Source: Marchantia polymorpha subsp. ruderalis
Taxonomy: Eukaryota; Streptophyta; Marchantiopsida; Marchantiales; Marchantiaceae
NCBI GenBank assembly: GCA_037833965.1
Contig: AP031352.1
Location: forward strand, 5,932,501 to 5,996,500
DNA length: 64,000 bases
Direction of reading: 5' to 3'
Shown here: positions 25,517-37,600 of the stretch, piece after piece
Layout of the letters: every line of letters begins with the position of its first letter
Numbering within the stretch: the stretch's first letter is position 1
Position numbers and translations under genes: made by a program
Notes under the pieces: generated by a model
Told to the model about the DNA's origin: nothing
Seen by the model: the letters and a program-made list of their open reading frames with translations, nothing else
Databases searched by the model: none

Positions 25517-28500
25517 GTTTCATGACCTGGCCCGTTCCTGGTAGGGCTTGGAGCTTTCGTGGGCTATCATCGCTGATCCCGAATTGAAGCTGGCAATTTC
25601 AGTTTTCGGGATATGTTTGCTGAAAGTAAAGCAGAGTTCACTCAGTATAGGGTTAGCATGGCGAGTCAAGTCGATGGAGTGGAGGGATTGAGACGGCTCT
25701 TCAAGAAAGTCTAGCCAGTTACGAGCCACGAGATCAATGGCTAGATTTGCATCCATAGCCTCCCTCGATCTGCTTAAGGCCTGATTTGTGACTATTCGTT
25801 TCTGGAACAGGCCGTATGCAAAGACGTGACAGATAGTTTCAAAGGATGAAAAAACCACCTACAGACATTTTTATAGTCAAATGACATGGGTTTAGACATT
25901 TCGTCAGACCTCATCGACAGTGCATGTGGAGACAACTCCAACTACTGGATGTTAAGCTGAGAATATCTAGAAGGGGAAGGCAATGAACCTTCCGAGAAGT
26001 AGTTACTGCGAAACAGCACCTGCTGATGTGCAGTTCCCCCCTGAGCTCATCCATCGATGTCAGATTCCATTCTCATAATTCCACATATTCCCGTTGTGGT
26101 CTGGCTTGAGCCTAGTAAATACCACATGTTCGTACTAGAAAGTTTACCACCGTATACATATTTGATGAGACTGTTGTGAATGCTAACACCAACTAGATTA
26201 GTTCGAGGGGTGTCATCTTAGCTATTGCATCAACCCGCTTTTGGTTAGTGATAAGGGTTGACAAATAACTGCAGTATCTGGATGCCCTCTGGAAAAATGA
26301 TTTTGGCGAATTTTGGTAAATGTTTGTGAGACTAAACATCTTACTTCCTTCAGTATTGTGGATATGAGTTATGGTCTTTGAGACTATTGAGAACAAGGTC
26401 ATGAGCCATTGAGTTTGTTATATACAAGCGGAGGGATTTTGGAACGCTCTCTCTACTTCTTGTGTTACCTTGGCCCGTAAGTTATGAATGGTGTTCAAGT
26501 CAGTGATATAAACTCTTAGTGTTCGAAGTCGTTCGCTTTGAATTCGAGTTCTGTGGACGTTTCACGAACACGGTGAGCACATGATTGAAATCGTCGCTCT
26601 CGCAGTTTCTGTTCGTTGTCAGCAAGTTTGTAATACAGGGATCGTATTTTAGTTTCGTTGTCGAGTGGACTTGTTCAGCTGTCTGTGACCTCGGTTGGTG
26701 AATCTTCAGTATAGGATGTTGTATGTACTTCGAATGTTTTGGACAAGCCTTGACCAAGATATTGAAAGAACGAACAAATGTGGACGTCGGGGCGAGAAAG
26801 CCTTGAACTTGAACTCCGCCACGAACTTTTAAGGCCCTACAGGGTGTGCATCTTTGGAATCATGACATTGATGTATTTGCGAAACGGATTTGTCATGAAC
26901 TATACTTTGTTGCGCAAAGAAATTAAGTAAATCGTGTAGTATGTGATGTAAGTGGTTTACAAAATGGTCAGCATATGTTTGTGAGCCTATCGTTCAGCGT
27001 GGACGTCGAATGGCAGTAAAATACTTTATGAAAGGTTGTGTACGACGTACTTATTTTGTTAGAAGGTCTTTCCTTGTCCAGCATTGTACATTCGAATGAC
27101 CACTCCCTACCGACATACGTTGGCCCTTCAAGTGTACTTCTGACTACTGTGCAATCAAAACGTGAAGTCACTCACCGTGGGAACCTTCGAGCTAAATCCT
27201 GGCGTGACTCCTTGTTGTTGGTTTGCATATAACGCTCCGCACATGGAGGGCTCCATTTGAAGTAGGTTTCTTTCGGATTCTCGCCTCTGCACGTGAATGT
27301 TTGACATAACGGTTACTTGAGTGAGTACAGTAGACTCTCTCCGAGTGCAACCGGTCTAAGCGGAATATTTCATTCACTGCAAGGTCTAACTTCTATTTAT
27401 CAGATTTGGTTACTTCGAACCTGACCCGAGGTCACTAACGAAAATAGTTTTCATGTACTGTAAAGTGTAATTCGACAAAATCTTGGTTCAGGCTTAACTC
27501 CTGTACGACTTGTGTGCGTGACTAACCCCTTTTAAGTGGAACTTAAGATAGATAAGGTTTGACTTCCAAGTTTGTGAATAAATTTTGAACTCTGTATCAT
27601 TGCAGAATCCACATTATACGTCAGAAATACCTGCTAAAGAAAATAAGGGAGGACTAGGTCTTGAATTGGATACAGTAGTACATAACTTCATTGTGATTTT
27701 TCTGGAACTAGCTCCATCTTACCAGTTGGTTTCAACCATGTACTGCTTTTTGGGTCTTCTCGTCCTTCTTGCTGTATTCATTGGTTCCCGGGACAAGTAA
27801 TTCCAAGGTTTTGCAGGTAGGGAGAGTAGATGCATGAAGTTCCTAGGATAGTTGCATTCATAAAAATTATGCATATATGAAAACCTGTTAGAGCAATAAG
27901 TAAGCTACTCCCAAGGTAATGCAGCCGGCATGAGGAGATAAATTAAAATCTATTGAATTGTTACATATATTAAGGTTATACGTAACGGAGAACCTATGAG
28001 CGCAACAAGGGCAGCTACTCCCAAGGTATTCCAAAATGTTAGTGAGAGTAGACAAGCGTAATTTCTAGTATAGGTGCAATTTTAGAAATTATGCGTAAAG
28101 CTAAACCATTGAGTTTAAGAAGGGAAGCAATTACCAACGTGTTGTAGTCAGGGGAAGTCTCCCGCCTCCAGTTTTGGATGTTCGAACCCACCTGTCAGTA
28201 ATTGACCGACTGTGAGCCAGAGGAGCAGCTCATGGATTTTCCTTCAAGCTCAAGTACAATGTACTCCTCATAATTGCAACACGTCGTTAATAGACTCCAT
28301 CCTTCCTCCTATGAATTGTTTCCAAATTTGTAGACCTCTAACGTTTAACTGAACTTGGTATTGTGTTTCTCTGGGAAGTTTGTAGAAGCAACTTCACCTC
28401 AGATTTCACTCGAAGAACGCTAGTCCAGCGGATAGATTACTAGCGGTTTTTACTGTACACGTGCACAACGAATGCTCTTAGATGGTTTTACTCCGTGTTT

Positions 28501-30579
28501 GAAGTACCGGGATGAGCTACAGATAACGGAAATTTTCTATTTGAAGATAGACACTGTAGTATAGAACTCTGCAGTAGTCAGCCTTCCACTCATGAGAGTG
28601 GGGCTGTGGAGAGAATAGACCAAGGTCACGTGAATTATGAATTCCATCCCTTTCGGGTTGTGTCACATCCTGTAGCGTTATGAGCCTGGTAATACTTGGA
28701 GTTAAGCAGTATAGTAGAGCGATCATCGCTGGACCTGATCATGATCATCGAGCGAGAATTTACCACTTCTGCAATAACTTTACCCTCAGGACGTGGTCTG
28801 AATGTGTTCTGGATGTGTGGACGAGCGGTTGCGAGGTCGAGAAGGAAGTCGTCTGCAAACCCGTTGAAGATTAAGCAAACACGCGCGAGGGTTTGTGCTT
28901 TCACGGTGCAAGCACCAGAAATGAGGATTGCCTCGAGAGAAGGGCAGCGAGTGGGGATGCCTTATTTGCCACGAGGCAAACCCCACTGGATGAACACGAA
29001 GTGCTATTAACCTGGCTCGATGGGATTCGCACTGAAGAGCCTCGAATCCATTGTTGGCTTCTTTCGAAACAACGATCGTGAAAATTCCCTCGCCCTATAA
29101 CTACGACATTCTTCACATCGCGAGAAACTCCAGCAGCTCGTCTACCTGTCCCACCTTGTCTGCGGGCTGGACGACTATCTGGGCTCCGAAATCCTCGAAT
29201 CAACAGCTTCTGCTTCTGGAGAAACAGATCAGATCAGATCAGACTAAAACTCAATCAGCGCTGTGGCAACGAGAACGACTTCTGTCACCACCTCCACGTA
29301 CGAACAAATGAACCAAGATTCAGATAAGCCCAGAGGCTCTGAGAGCTGTACCCAGATCTCTACGGACAAAAAAGTACAGGTAGTACGAGGAAACAGTGGA
29401 TCGAGAAAGCTCTCGAAAAGCAGTGACTCCTATCTCGTGCCTAACTCGTCGTCCTCGACGTCGCCCCTGCCTGCCTGCCTTCGGAGGTTCCCCGGGCCTG
29501 CCTCCGACCCTCCCTCCGATGCAGACGATCTGAAGGCCTTCGGCCGTCGTCATGATTCTGCCGAGTCGGATCGCGGGCTGCGCCGGGCGGGCCCCACCGC
29601 GGGCACGATCCCGGCGACGAGCTCGAGAATCCACAAACCGGGAACGGAATGGAATTGGAGAGTCGACTTGTGAAGGAGAATATCTTGCCAGCATTCACGT
29701 GGCGAACCGCAGTCGACCACGTGGACGAACGCTATCCATCCCTGAAGGACGGAGGTCGCAGCTTGTCGCTTGTGACTTGGCATGGATGACCGCTCGACAC
29801 GACGAAATCGCCGGTGACAGGTCGCGTCGCTCTTTCTGCTTCGCCCCACGTCCCTCGCCTCGGGTCCCAACGTCCATCGGCCGACCGGTTTCGATGTCTG
29901 CGCCTCCTTCCTCCGGCCGCGAGCAGTGCCTCTTCCTCCTTGCCGTCTGCGAGTCTCGCCCTCACCCTCGTACTCGATCCGCCTCGTCCATGGCTCGCTA
30001 GGAGGTTCGTCAGGTGGGTGATGAGAATGTCTCTCTGTCTCTCGGTTCCCTCTACGTTCGCCTTCGCGCGTGTATCTCGAGTTTCGAATGATGATAGATT
30101 TGCGGCCTCCGATGTTCGGGATTAGCCTCGGTTTGGTTTGAATCCCGAAGCGAATTTTTCGGCCGCCAGTCAACCATGCCGGTCGAGTAGGAGGATTGCT
30201 CCTCACTTTGGGGTCCTAAGCTTCCCCTGAAACATCGGGCTCGGATCATCTCTTCCGGAATCGTGTTCCTCCACGACCCCTGTGTGTGTGTATGTATGGT
30301 AAGATCATTTGCCTTTGTTTAAATCGCAGCTCCAATTCTGTCGTTAAATCTGTGCAATTGGCATTTTGGCTCTCCTCTCAGGTGATCTCGCGTGGAATGA
30401 TCCCGTGCGCTGTGGAAGTCAAGCGGCGAGGTTTTGTAAGGTTTTAGTGCGCGGATCGAGTAGAAGTCCAGGGCAGGAATCAGGATAATTCGGAAGGGCA
30501 TAGGAGAAGGGAAGGGAAGGGAAGGACAGGGCAGGGCTGACTCGCTCATCGTCTGCAGCTCGTTGAGCAGCGAGTGAAC
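25517..30579. other. Intergenic; GC-rich upstream region of the DUF2358 gene at the right end
   Basis: No domain-bearing gene was found. A possible last exon of the DUF1664 gene lies near 27,606-27,656. From about 28.8 kb the sequence is GC- and CpG-rich, and open frames appear on both strands (for example minus 29,550-30,206), as expected for a promoter or leader region. They show Arg/Ser-rich composition and no family motif. Confidence 0.5.
30509..30536 (+). promoter_or_regulatory. G-quadruplex motif close to the DUF2358 start
   Basis: Five GGG runs separated by loops of 2, 2, 7 and 2 nt lie on the sense strand, ending 43 nt before the proposed ATG at 30,580. In an mRNA leader such a motif could affect translation, but this is inference. 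Confidence 0.55.
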
Positions 30580-33200
30580 ATGCCAACGTGCATGGCCGGA
30601 GGATTGTGCATTTCGACCTTGATCGATCCGACTTGCAGGGCGCTCTCGGTCTCGGACAAATGTGTCGTCGTCGGTAGGAGCGGGCTCGCCGGGCTCGGCG
30701 TAGGGCAATTGTCTGGATGGAAGAATCTCCCTCGATCAACAGCACCTGGCCTCAACAAAATTGGTAAATTCCTGGACACTGCAATGTAATTCCTGTCATT
30801 CCAGTCCGGTCAAAGAGAATTTCAAGAACGCGATGGATTACTCAATCAAATCATGCCATCGGTAACATAGTAACCACTTCCAACCTCCAACGAATTTCAC
30901 TTCTAAAATTGAACATCCATTTGTGAGCCGAGCCGAGCGGAGTTGAGCTTCGGATGTTTAATTCCTGCCGATAGCTTGATTCGAGCTCCGCAATGCCCGC
31001 ATGCGTCGACGCTGACGATGGTGGGAAGTGGAATTGGCGCGTGACAGGCCAGGCCGTGGTGAGCGTGAGGGCAGAGGGGTCCGGAAGCTCGGGGCCCAGC
31101 GGGACCTCGACGAGTGTCGTCGATAAGAAGAACGAGGAGCGCAAGTCCGAAGCGGACGCGCTGGTGGACGGGATGACGTTCAGCGAGCTCTGCGACGAGT
31201 TCGAGTGCATCAGCAGCCCCGCCGTGGAGAAAACCGCGCGCCAGTTGGCCCGAGACCTCCTCGAGCTCCGCGAGGACAAGCGCACTCTGTCGACGTACGC
31301 CGTGTTCGTGAACTACAAGGTGCGCAGCTCTGAGCCATCCTGTCTCCGAGGGGATCGCTGTGAAGGAATAACAGCTCGTAGCCATCGTCGAGGGCCACGA
31401 GGATGGGTTTACGTTTGGTAGCCCTCGGCAAGAGCCCACAAGCAAACAGAGAGTGTGAAAAAGCAGCTCTGAAATGATACTGCTCGAACGTCATGTCCTG
31501 TTGCATTTTTTCGGATTTAGTGCTCCAGGCATTGCTGTGAGACGAGAGGGCCTTCATCTTGTTGAATTCGCAGCTTCAGATTCCGTCTCGTATCTGTGGA
31601 TTTAAGAATTGGGATGCCGAGGAGAACTATCTGGGAGCTCGGTGTGTTTCGTTTTCTAGATCTGTACCGCCTGTTGATTGGGACCGCTGATAATGTTTCT
31701 TCTGGTTCGTTCCGGTGGGTTATTTGTGGGACTTGCAGGACCCTCTGAGATCTTTCAAAGGTCGCGACAAGTTCAAAAGGCCTTCGTGGATCAAAGCGAC
31801 TCTCAACAATCCTACTGTGGTAAGCGTCTTAAAAATTTGTTCCCCCCACCACGCTCAAGCGTCAAAATGTAAGAACGTCGAAGCCCGAATCTCGTGGACT
31901 TCTAGATAGATAGAGAAAATTATACCTTCTACACCTTTCTCTTGCTCGTGCTTCTTCCTCGGATCATTTTTCTCCTCCCCAAATGAATCTGGCACCGTGC
32001 CAAAGTGTACCACAAGAGGGAATCTCGTGAACTCACGAGCACAGAGCCAGCCCTCGTCACTCACTCCACTCCTCTTCCGGATCTTGTTCACTCCGCTCTC
32101 TTCTCTTCCTCTTTGTTCACGGCTCCTCACAGTGCCCAAGTTTACCCCAAGCTGGGATTTTCGTGGGATTTATGCATTGTCTGGTCTTGATTCATGGAGC
32201 TGTATATTCCGTATTTGTGCCGTGGATTGCAATTAGAAGATTTCGAGAGTACGTAGAGCGAGTGCGAGTCTCATAGAGACTGGCAACGTAGCGGGACATG
32301 TGCATAGGGTGGTTTGTCTCAAAAGTGCAGACCACTGTGGGCGGGTGGGGCATGCAGTGACGTTGGCAACCAGAGCTTGCTTGGAAACTGTGCGCTGTGT
32401 TTGAGACACCATATGGTGCAATTTGCCTCAGGCGGTTCAGCAGATGCAGATGGTCTCGACGAGTATGTTGAACATCAAGTGGACACTTCGGGGAACCCCT
32501 AAGTTACCTCCGGCTTCGGTCGTCGGCGGAGAGCTGGTGTTGAATGTGACCTCTTACTTCACGCTTAACCAAATCAGTGGCCAAGTGACGGACCAGGTCG
32601 ACGAGTGGGACCTGTCAGGCTCGTCCCCCATAACTCTAGCGTATTTCTACGCCACCAAATTAGCCTACTTGGCTGCTGAGTCCGGCAAAGACTTCGGCGA
32701 GTCTGTCAGTAACCTGAGCAAAATGATGGACAAGAAGGAGGACAACTCCAATATTTATTCCGACCCAACGGACCCCCGAAAGGTAGCAGTCATCCAAACT
32801 GAAGATCTTCTGTTCTCCTGCTCTGCTGTGTGTGTCTGTGACCCTTCTGTGGGCCGCGAGCCCTCCCACTGCTCCACTACTTTCAGACTCTTCTCTCCTC
32901 TCTCGATCCAACTTATTGGATCTTTTCTATCCTGGGCTTTATTCTCGTCGATGTCTTGTTTGAAGAGATGCTGAGTCCAGGCATGTCGCCGGGGGTGCTT
33001 ATGTCTCTCATCTAAGGGTACGCAGATCTCAGTAACATTTCTCGCATGAACTCGCTGATGGTGTCCTGACAAGTTTGTCGTTGTCTCGTGCGTTGCAGTT
33101 TTTCCAAGTCGACGATAATCCACAGAAGGACATCTATCAAGTGGGCTTCGTGATCGCCTTGATATATCTCTTGGTTCAGTTCCTGAAGCTCACGCTCTGA
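30580..33200 (+). CDS. DUF2358-like plastid-targeted membrane protein
   Basis: The proposed exons are 30,580-30,763, 31,048-31,319, 31,739-31,819, 32,432-32,782 and 33,099-33,200, with GT-AG introns and an unbroken frame of 329 residues. Residues 1-70 look like a chloroplast transit peptide: few acidic residues, rich in Ser, Gly and Arg, and ending VVSVRA before EG, a typical processing context. The mature part contains the block FSELCDEFECISSPAVEKTA and a dimension-two NTF2-like/DUF2358 pattern (SMLNIKWTLRGTPK, then FTLNQISGQV, then WDLSGSSP). It ends with a hydrophobic helix (about 311-328, VGFVIALIYLLVQFL). Function is unknown in plants; a thylakoid or envelope location is inferred. An alternative start at 30,993 would read through the first acceptor and lose the transit peptide. 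Core exons 3-5 are firm; exon 1 is inferred. Confidence 0.87.
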
Positions 33201-34955
33201 AAATTCATGCATGAAATCTACGCGCATGTGGAGTTGTAAAACATTTAGCACATGATTGGCAATTATGGTATGTAGAGCAGGGCAAGGTTGGTTCTCGGTG
33301 AAAGGGGATGCTGCTGCTACTCAACATCTGCGCTCAAGTGTAATTGTATCTTTAATCGTCATTCTGCCTCCCTGAATCATGTAGAGATAGATCAGGTGCC
33401 AGGGAAGGCAAGGTGTATGCTATATCAATCAATGTATCATCTACCCTCTGCGGTGAGATATTTGGAGAAACACAGTGGATCTCGTATGTTTCAATCCCAA
33501 GACCTGAAGTTGTGGAATGAGGTTCAACTGTGTTTGTGACAGCAGCTTCAGTTCTAGCTTCGTGCATGGCCACGTCGGGTTTCACGGAACGTTTAGACAA
33601 TCTGAAGAACATCCAATCGTCAAGTCTCCCGCCGTGCCTGCCGTGATTCAGTGGGTGATTTTTGGATGGAGCCATACGTTCAAAGCTTCAGTGGCATAGC
33701 TTTCCTTCGACTCTATGGCACTTCCACCGACGATCGCGTTCAGCTGCGTGATATAACACTTTGTGAGAGCGCATCTTTAGAGTATTGGACACATAGTCTG
33801 GCACCGAGAGAACTAGCCACTAACCATACATTGAAATTCTGAAATGTGTATCATACACCGTGACAGAGTGGCATTCAGAAAATTTGACTCTATTATTTCT
33901 AATATGGTCGAATAATGAAACTGTCTCGAGCACTGTGTGGAGGCTCGAACGATCATCAACTCTGTGTTTTATTTCAACGTAGAAGCAAAATACTGTCACG
34001 TTCTATGGTTGCCAACAAATAATCCAGGAATCTCTTCTTGTGCACCAAACATCCTATCTGGTGACCTTACTACTTAAAATCCTAATCCACTCGTGCAATC
34101 ACAGGGTAATTTCTTAACTACTCAGCTTCTGGTAACTATGACAGAACTCCGACTCCAGCACTTGTCACGACACAAGCAAATGATCTTGATCTCGAGTTTT
34201 GCTTCGGACGAGAACAGAGGAATCTGTTCTACTGTTCTCAGCCAAAGCAAAACTCGAGTACCACTTAAAACCCCTATGAGAGATTGGTTCAGATTCGTTT
34301 CCTCCCTGTTAATGTACTCTGTCTCCATCTACTTCTTGTCCTTCCGAATTCACTTCTCTCCTTCAGCTACTAAGAATAGCTGCCTCTCTTTATTCTCTTC
34401 TCTATGTCCTCTTATCTCTTACTGACTGGAGTGTTCTACACGTTAGATATTACTGGAAAACCCTATCTTTTTTCTCTTGATGAGACATCGGCGGGATGGT
34501 GTTGTATCAGTGTCCCAACTAAAAAGAATATCTGATACATCCTCCCACAATGTGAAGATTACTTCTTTGGAATCAAATTGTTAAGGACAATTGAGGTTGT
34601 GGTAATAATCATTCTTAAAACATAATATCTGCACCAATAAAAAATTACCAACATTATAATGTTTTGTATCACTAGCATGATAAAAGATGCACATTGATAC
34701 CCTTACTATGCCCATTGGTTCACTACAAATTTGACATTGTTACATGTGTGTTATGAACTAGTATGTATGTTTATATAGAATCAAATTAATCTGGGTCTAT
34801 AAAAAAATCAATGTTTATCTGAAAATTTATAATATTTTTTTGGAAATTTTATATAATATTTTCAAAGAGAAATTACATACTTAGAAATTATCATGTAATC
34901 TAACTTATTGATTCAAAATTTGGAGAGTTGCTTGGAGTTTTGAAAACTTGTCATG
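33201..34955. other. Intergenic, no recognisable gene
   Basis: This is the downstream region of the DUF2358 gene. It turns AT-rich at about 34.5 kb, where the retrotransposon nest begins. The left part of the outer copia element may extend into 34,500-34,950, but I could not read its reverse transcriptase there. Confidence 0.5.
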
Positions 34956-35479
34956 AGGAATCACTATGGTAAAATCATACATAGAAATTATAATGTAAAG
35001 CTTACTTGCTAAATTAGCAAAACTCAACATATTTTGTGAGTTCTTCATAAATGTAAGTTGAGTTTTTCAAACTAACCATGCTTTTGAGTATTCAATGTGG
35101 TGAGATGGAGAGTAACTCGCTATTTTTTGCAATACAATTGAAACTCCGTTGAATTGTACTCCCGTTGTATTTTGAGCATAAATATTTCACATTCTTTCCA
35201 GTTTGGATCTATACCAAGGTATTTTAATTCTTGAAATTCTCAAAGACCTCAAAATTTGGTTGCTTGAAATAAATTCACACAAATTTTGAATAATCATCCT
35301 CAAAGTTAATGTAATATACAACAACATATTATGAAGTAAAAGTGAAAAATTCTCACACATCAAAATGAATGTAATCAAGAATGAACTATGTAATCTAACG
35401 TCAAATGCAAGTCTTATATGCTTGCCAAATATACAATGTTCATATATTTTAGCTTCCATTGCCAATCAAAGCAATAAAT

Positions 35480-35900
35480 TGTAACTATCTTTAGTTAGTT
35501 AAAACTAAAATAGAGGTTACTCTAAATGTTGATATAGATACTTTAGCGTGCATTATTCATAGTTGTCACGTCAACGATCTTCGCACTTGGTAGATAGAGA
35601 GTAGCTGTGTTAGTTGACAGCGCCACGTCTACGATCCGTGTGTTTGTTATGTAAGTATTGAGTGTGTTTGGTAGTGTGTTAGTTAAGAGCGCCAAGTCAG
35701 CAATCCGTGTACTTGTGAAGGTTATCTGCCACGTCATCCATCCACTAGGAATGAAATGGATAGTGGAGATAAGATTTTATCTCAATCAACTTGTTGGAAA
35801 GAGCTATATAATGAAGAGGAGAACCATTGTTGATATATCTCATCTTTAGAGTTTACGTTTCTATTTTTGAGTAAACTTCTCTCTAAACCCTAATGTTACA
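35480..35900 (+). repeat. 5' LTR of the old chromovirus
   Basis: It starts TGTAAC and ends GTTACA, is 421 bp long, and is alignable along its length with the young LTR in reverse complement. The four bZIP-type boxes of the young LTR are still visible here in altered form (for example GCCACGTC near 35,620 and 35,729). A degenerate primer site follows at 35,901. Confidence 0.92.
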
Positions 35901-36278
35901 ATAGTATTGGAGCAATCTTGCTCTTCCTTGAGTGTGGATTACCCCTCATGAAATAGCAAATGAGTGATTATGGAGTGTAGTTTTGAGAGTATATAAATGC
36001 TGGCAGAAGTCATTGATATGCATGTAGAGAGAAGGGGAAAGAGGAAAATTGTGATTTTGCAGATATGAAAAGTCTTGATAGGAATCTAATGTCGCATTGG
36101 TCAATTCCTAACTTATTCAATATTCAACATTGTTACATGGAAACATCATTTCTGGATGTACCTTGTGGCTTGTTGGAGTGTTGATTTTATAAATAGAATG
36201 ATGGTTCAATAATGTCACTGATTCTTCCAATAGTTAGTTATAGAAAGACTTTAGGATTATACCATATACTCAATTTTC

Positions 36279-36480
36279 ATGGATTTGAATCGCAAACCAC
36301 TCGTCTCGGTTCAGTTCAACATTCATTATTCGAATAATATATCGACAAAAGAGATTATGGAGAGATTTTCTTGTGAGACATTATGGGAAAGAGTACTATA
36401 GAACTCTAATAGAATCATCTATACCTTTTGTGGCTCCTATTTTGAGAGTTCAGATAATGATTACACTCACTTTGTATTAG
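36279..36480 (+). pseudogene. Remnant of leader ORF B in the old chromovirus
   Basis: An ATG at 36,279 starts a frame matching the start of leader ORF B of the young element (MDLNR). After a small indel the matching frame runs open from 36,343 to a TAG ending at 36,480 (RQKRLWRDFLVRHYGKEYY and onward). A damaged ORF A precedes it (MYLVACW near 36,156). This shows that the leader ORFs belong to the family and not only to the inner copy. Confidence 0.8.
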
Positions 36481-36487
36481 AGTAAGT

Positions 36488-37600
36488 GTAGTAGATGGGC
36501 ATACCAAACAACAAGTCATGGAAGATAAAATCTTTGCATTGGAGAGTGATAAAGTGTATAGAAAAAGAGTTGGAGAGATGAAAGTTGAACCTTAACTTCA
36601 AGCTTTTCATGTTGAGTGAGAACTAACTCTTATTGATGCAACAGAGTCAAATAAGAGACATTTTCAAGAGATTGAAGACGTTTATTATTTGACTCGGTTG
36701 CATCAAGCAAATCTTTTGCTTCGAATGGAAAAATCTTGAAAACTTACAAAGGGAGTAGAGCGATGAGAGTGTTAGAGTGATGGATAATGAGTGTGAATAT
36801 TCATTTTTCACATTTTCATGTTTTGATTATATTGCTGGAATGTTCATGAGATTTATCTCATGTATAAGGCTTTAAAATGATACACAACATGGGAGAGAAT
36901 ACTTTCAAAACAATATGCTACTATTTTCTGGAGTGAAATGCAAGAAAAACTTCTGCAAAATTTTCAAGCGGTGGATTTTCTCCAAACTACAAAAATTTAG
37001 TTGTGGGATTTGAAGCAGAAAGAAGCTATTTATGAGTACATTGAAGAATTTCATGATTTTCAAATATCTATTATTGATATGAATGAAGCAGAAATCTTAA
37101 ACGTGATGAAACGAGGTTTGAAATATTGAATTTGAAAGTAGATGATGGTAAACAATACATTCACAGTGAATGAAGCAACCGCAATTGCTCAACAAATTTT
37201 GGGTACTTTTGGTATTACACACGGTGAACGAGTAAACAATTTTTGAAATCCATCTAATCCAACACCGATGAATTTGGGAAAGCTTTGACGTAAAAAAGAT
37301 ATTGCATCAACAAGAGTATCACCGCGAGATTTGGATGTGAGTTTTGGCGATTAGGAGTTTCAAAATTGCAAGAAATTTATGCAAATAACTGAATGGTTTG
37401 AGAAGGAGTATGAATTCGTGACAATCGTCAATGCTATGCATGTGGACAAATGGATCACATTGCTAAGTTTTGCCAAATTCAACCGGCACCACAAGGAAGA
37501 CGGTGCACACAGCGACGAACATTCAACAACATGGAGAGTATAGACTATGAAAAGGTTGAGAAAGAAGTTTCGGGAAACAAAGATCATCTTGTGGCCTTAC
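36488..37600 (+). pseudogene. gag remnant of the old chromovirus
   Basis: The text aligns with the young gag from about its residue 26 to its end, including the zinc-knuckle region (CYACGQMDHIAKFC near 37,434). The start codon and first 25 or so codons are deleted, and stops interrupt several places. The slippery heptamer GGGAAAC survives at 37,572-37,578, but the stem that follows it in the young copy is lost to a deletion of about 12-16 nt. Confidence 0.88.

Noticed and set aside
28660-28730. 5S rRNA-like stretch (GGAGTTAAGC)
   Set aside because: Only a ten-base match. The rest of the 5S sequence and its internal promoter are absent.
29550-30206. Minus-strand open frame of 218 codons
   Set aside because: Arg/Ser/Pro-rich composition typical of a CpG-rich leader. 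It is overlapped by plus-strand frames and has no family motif.
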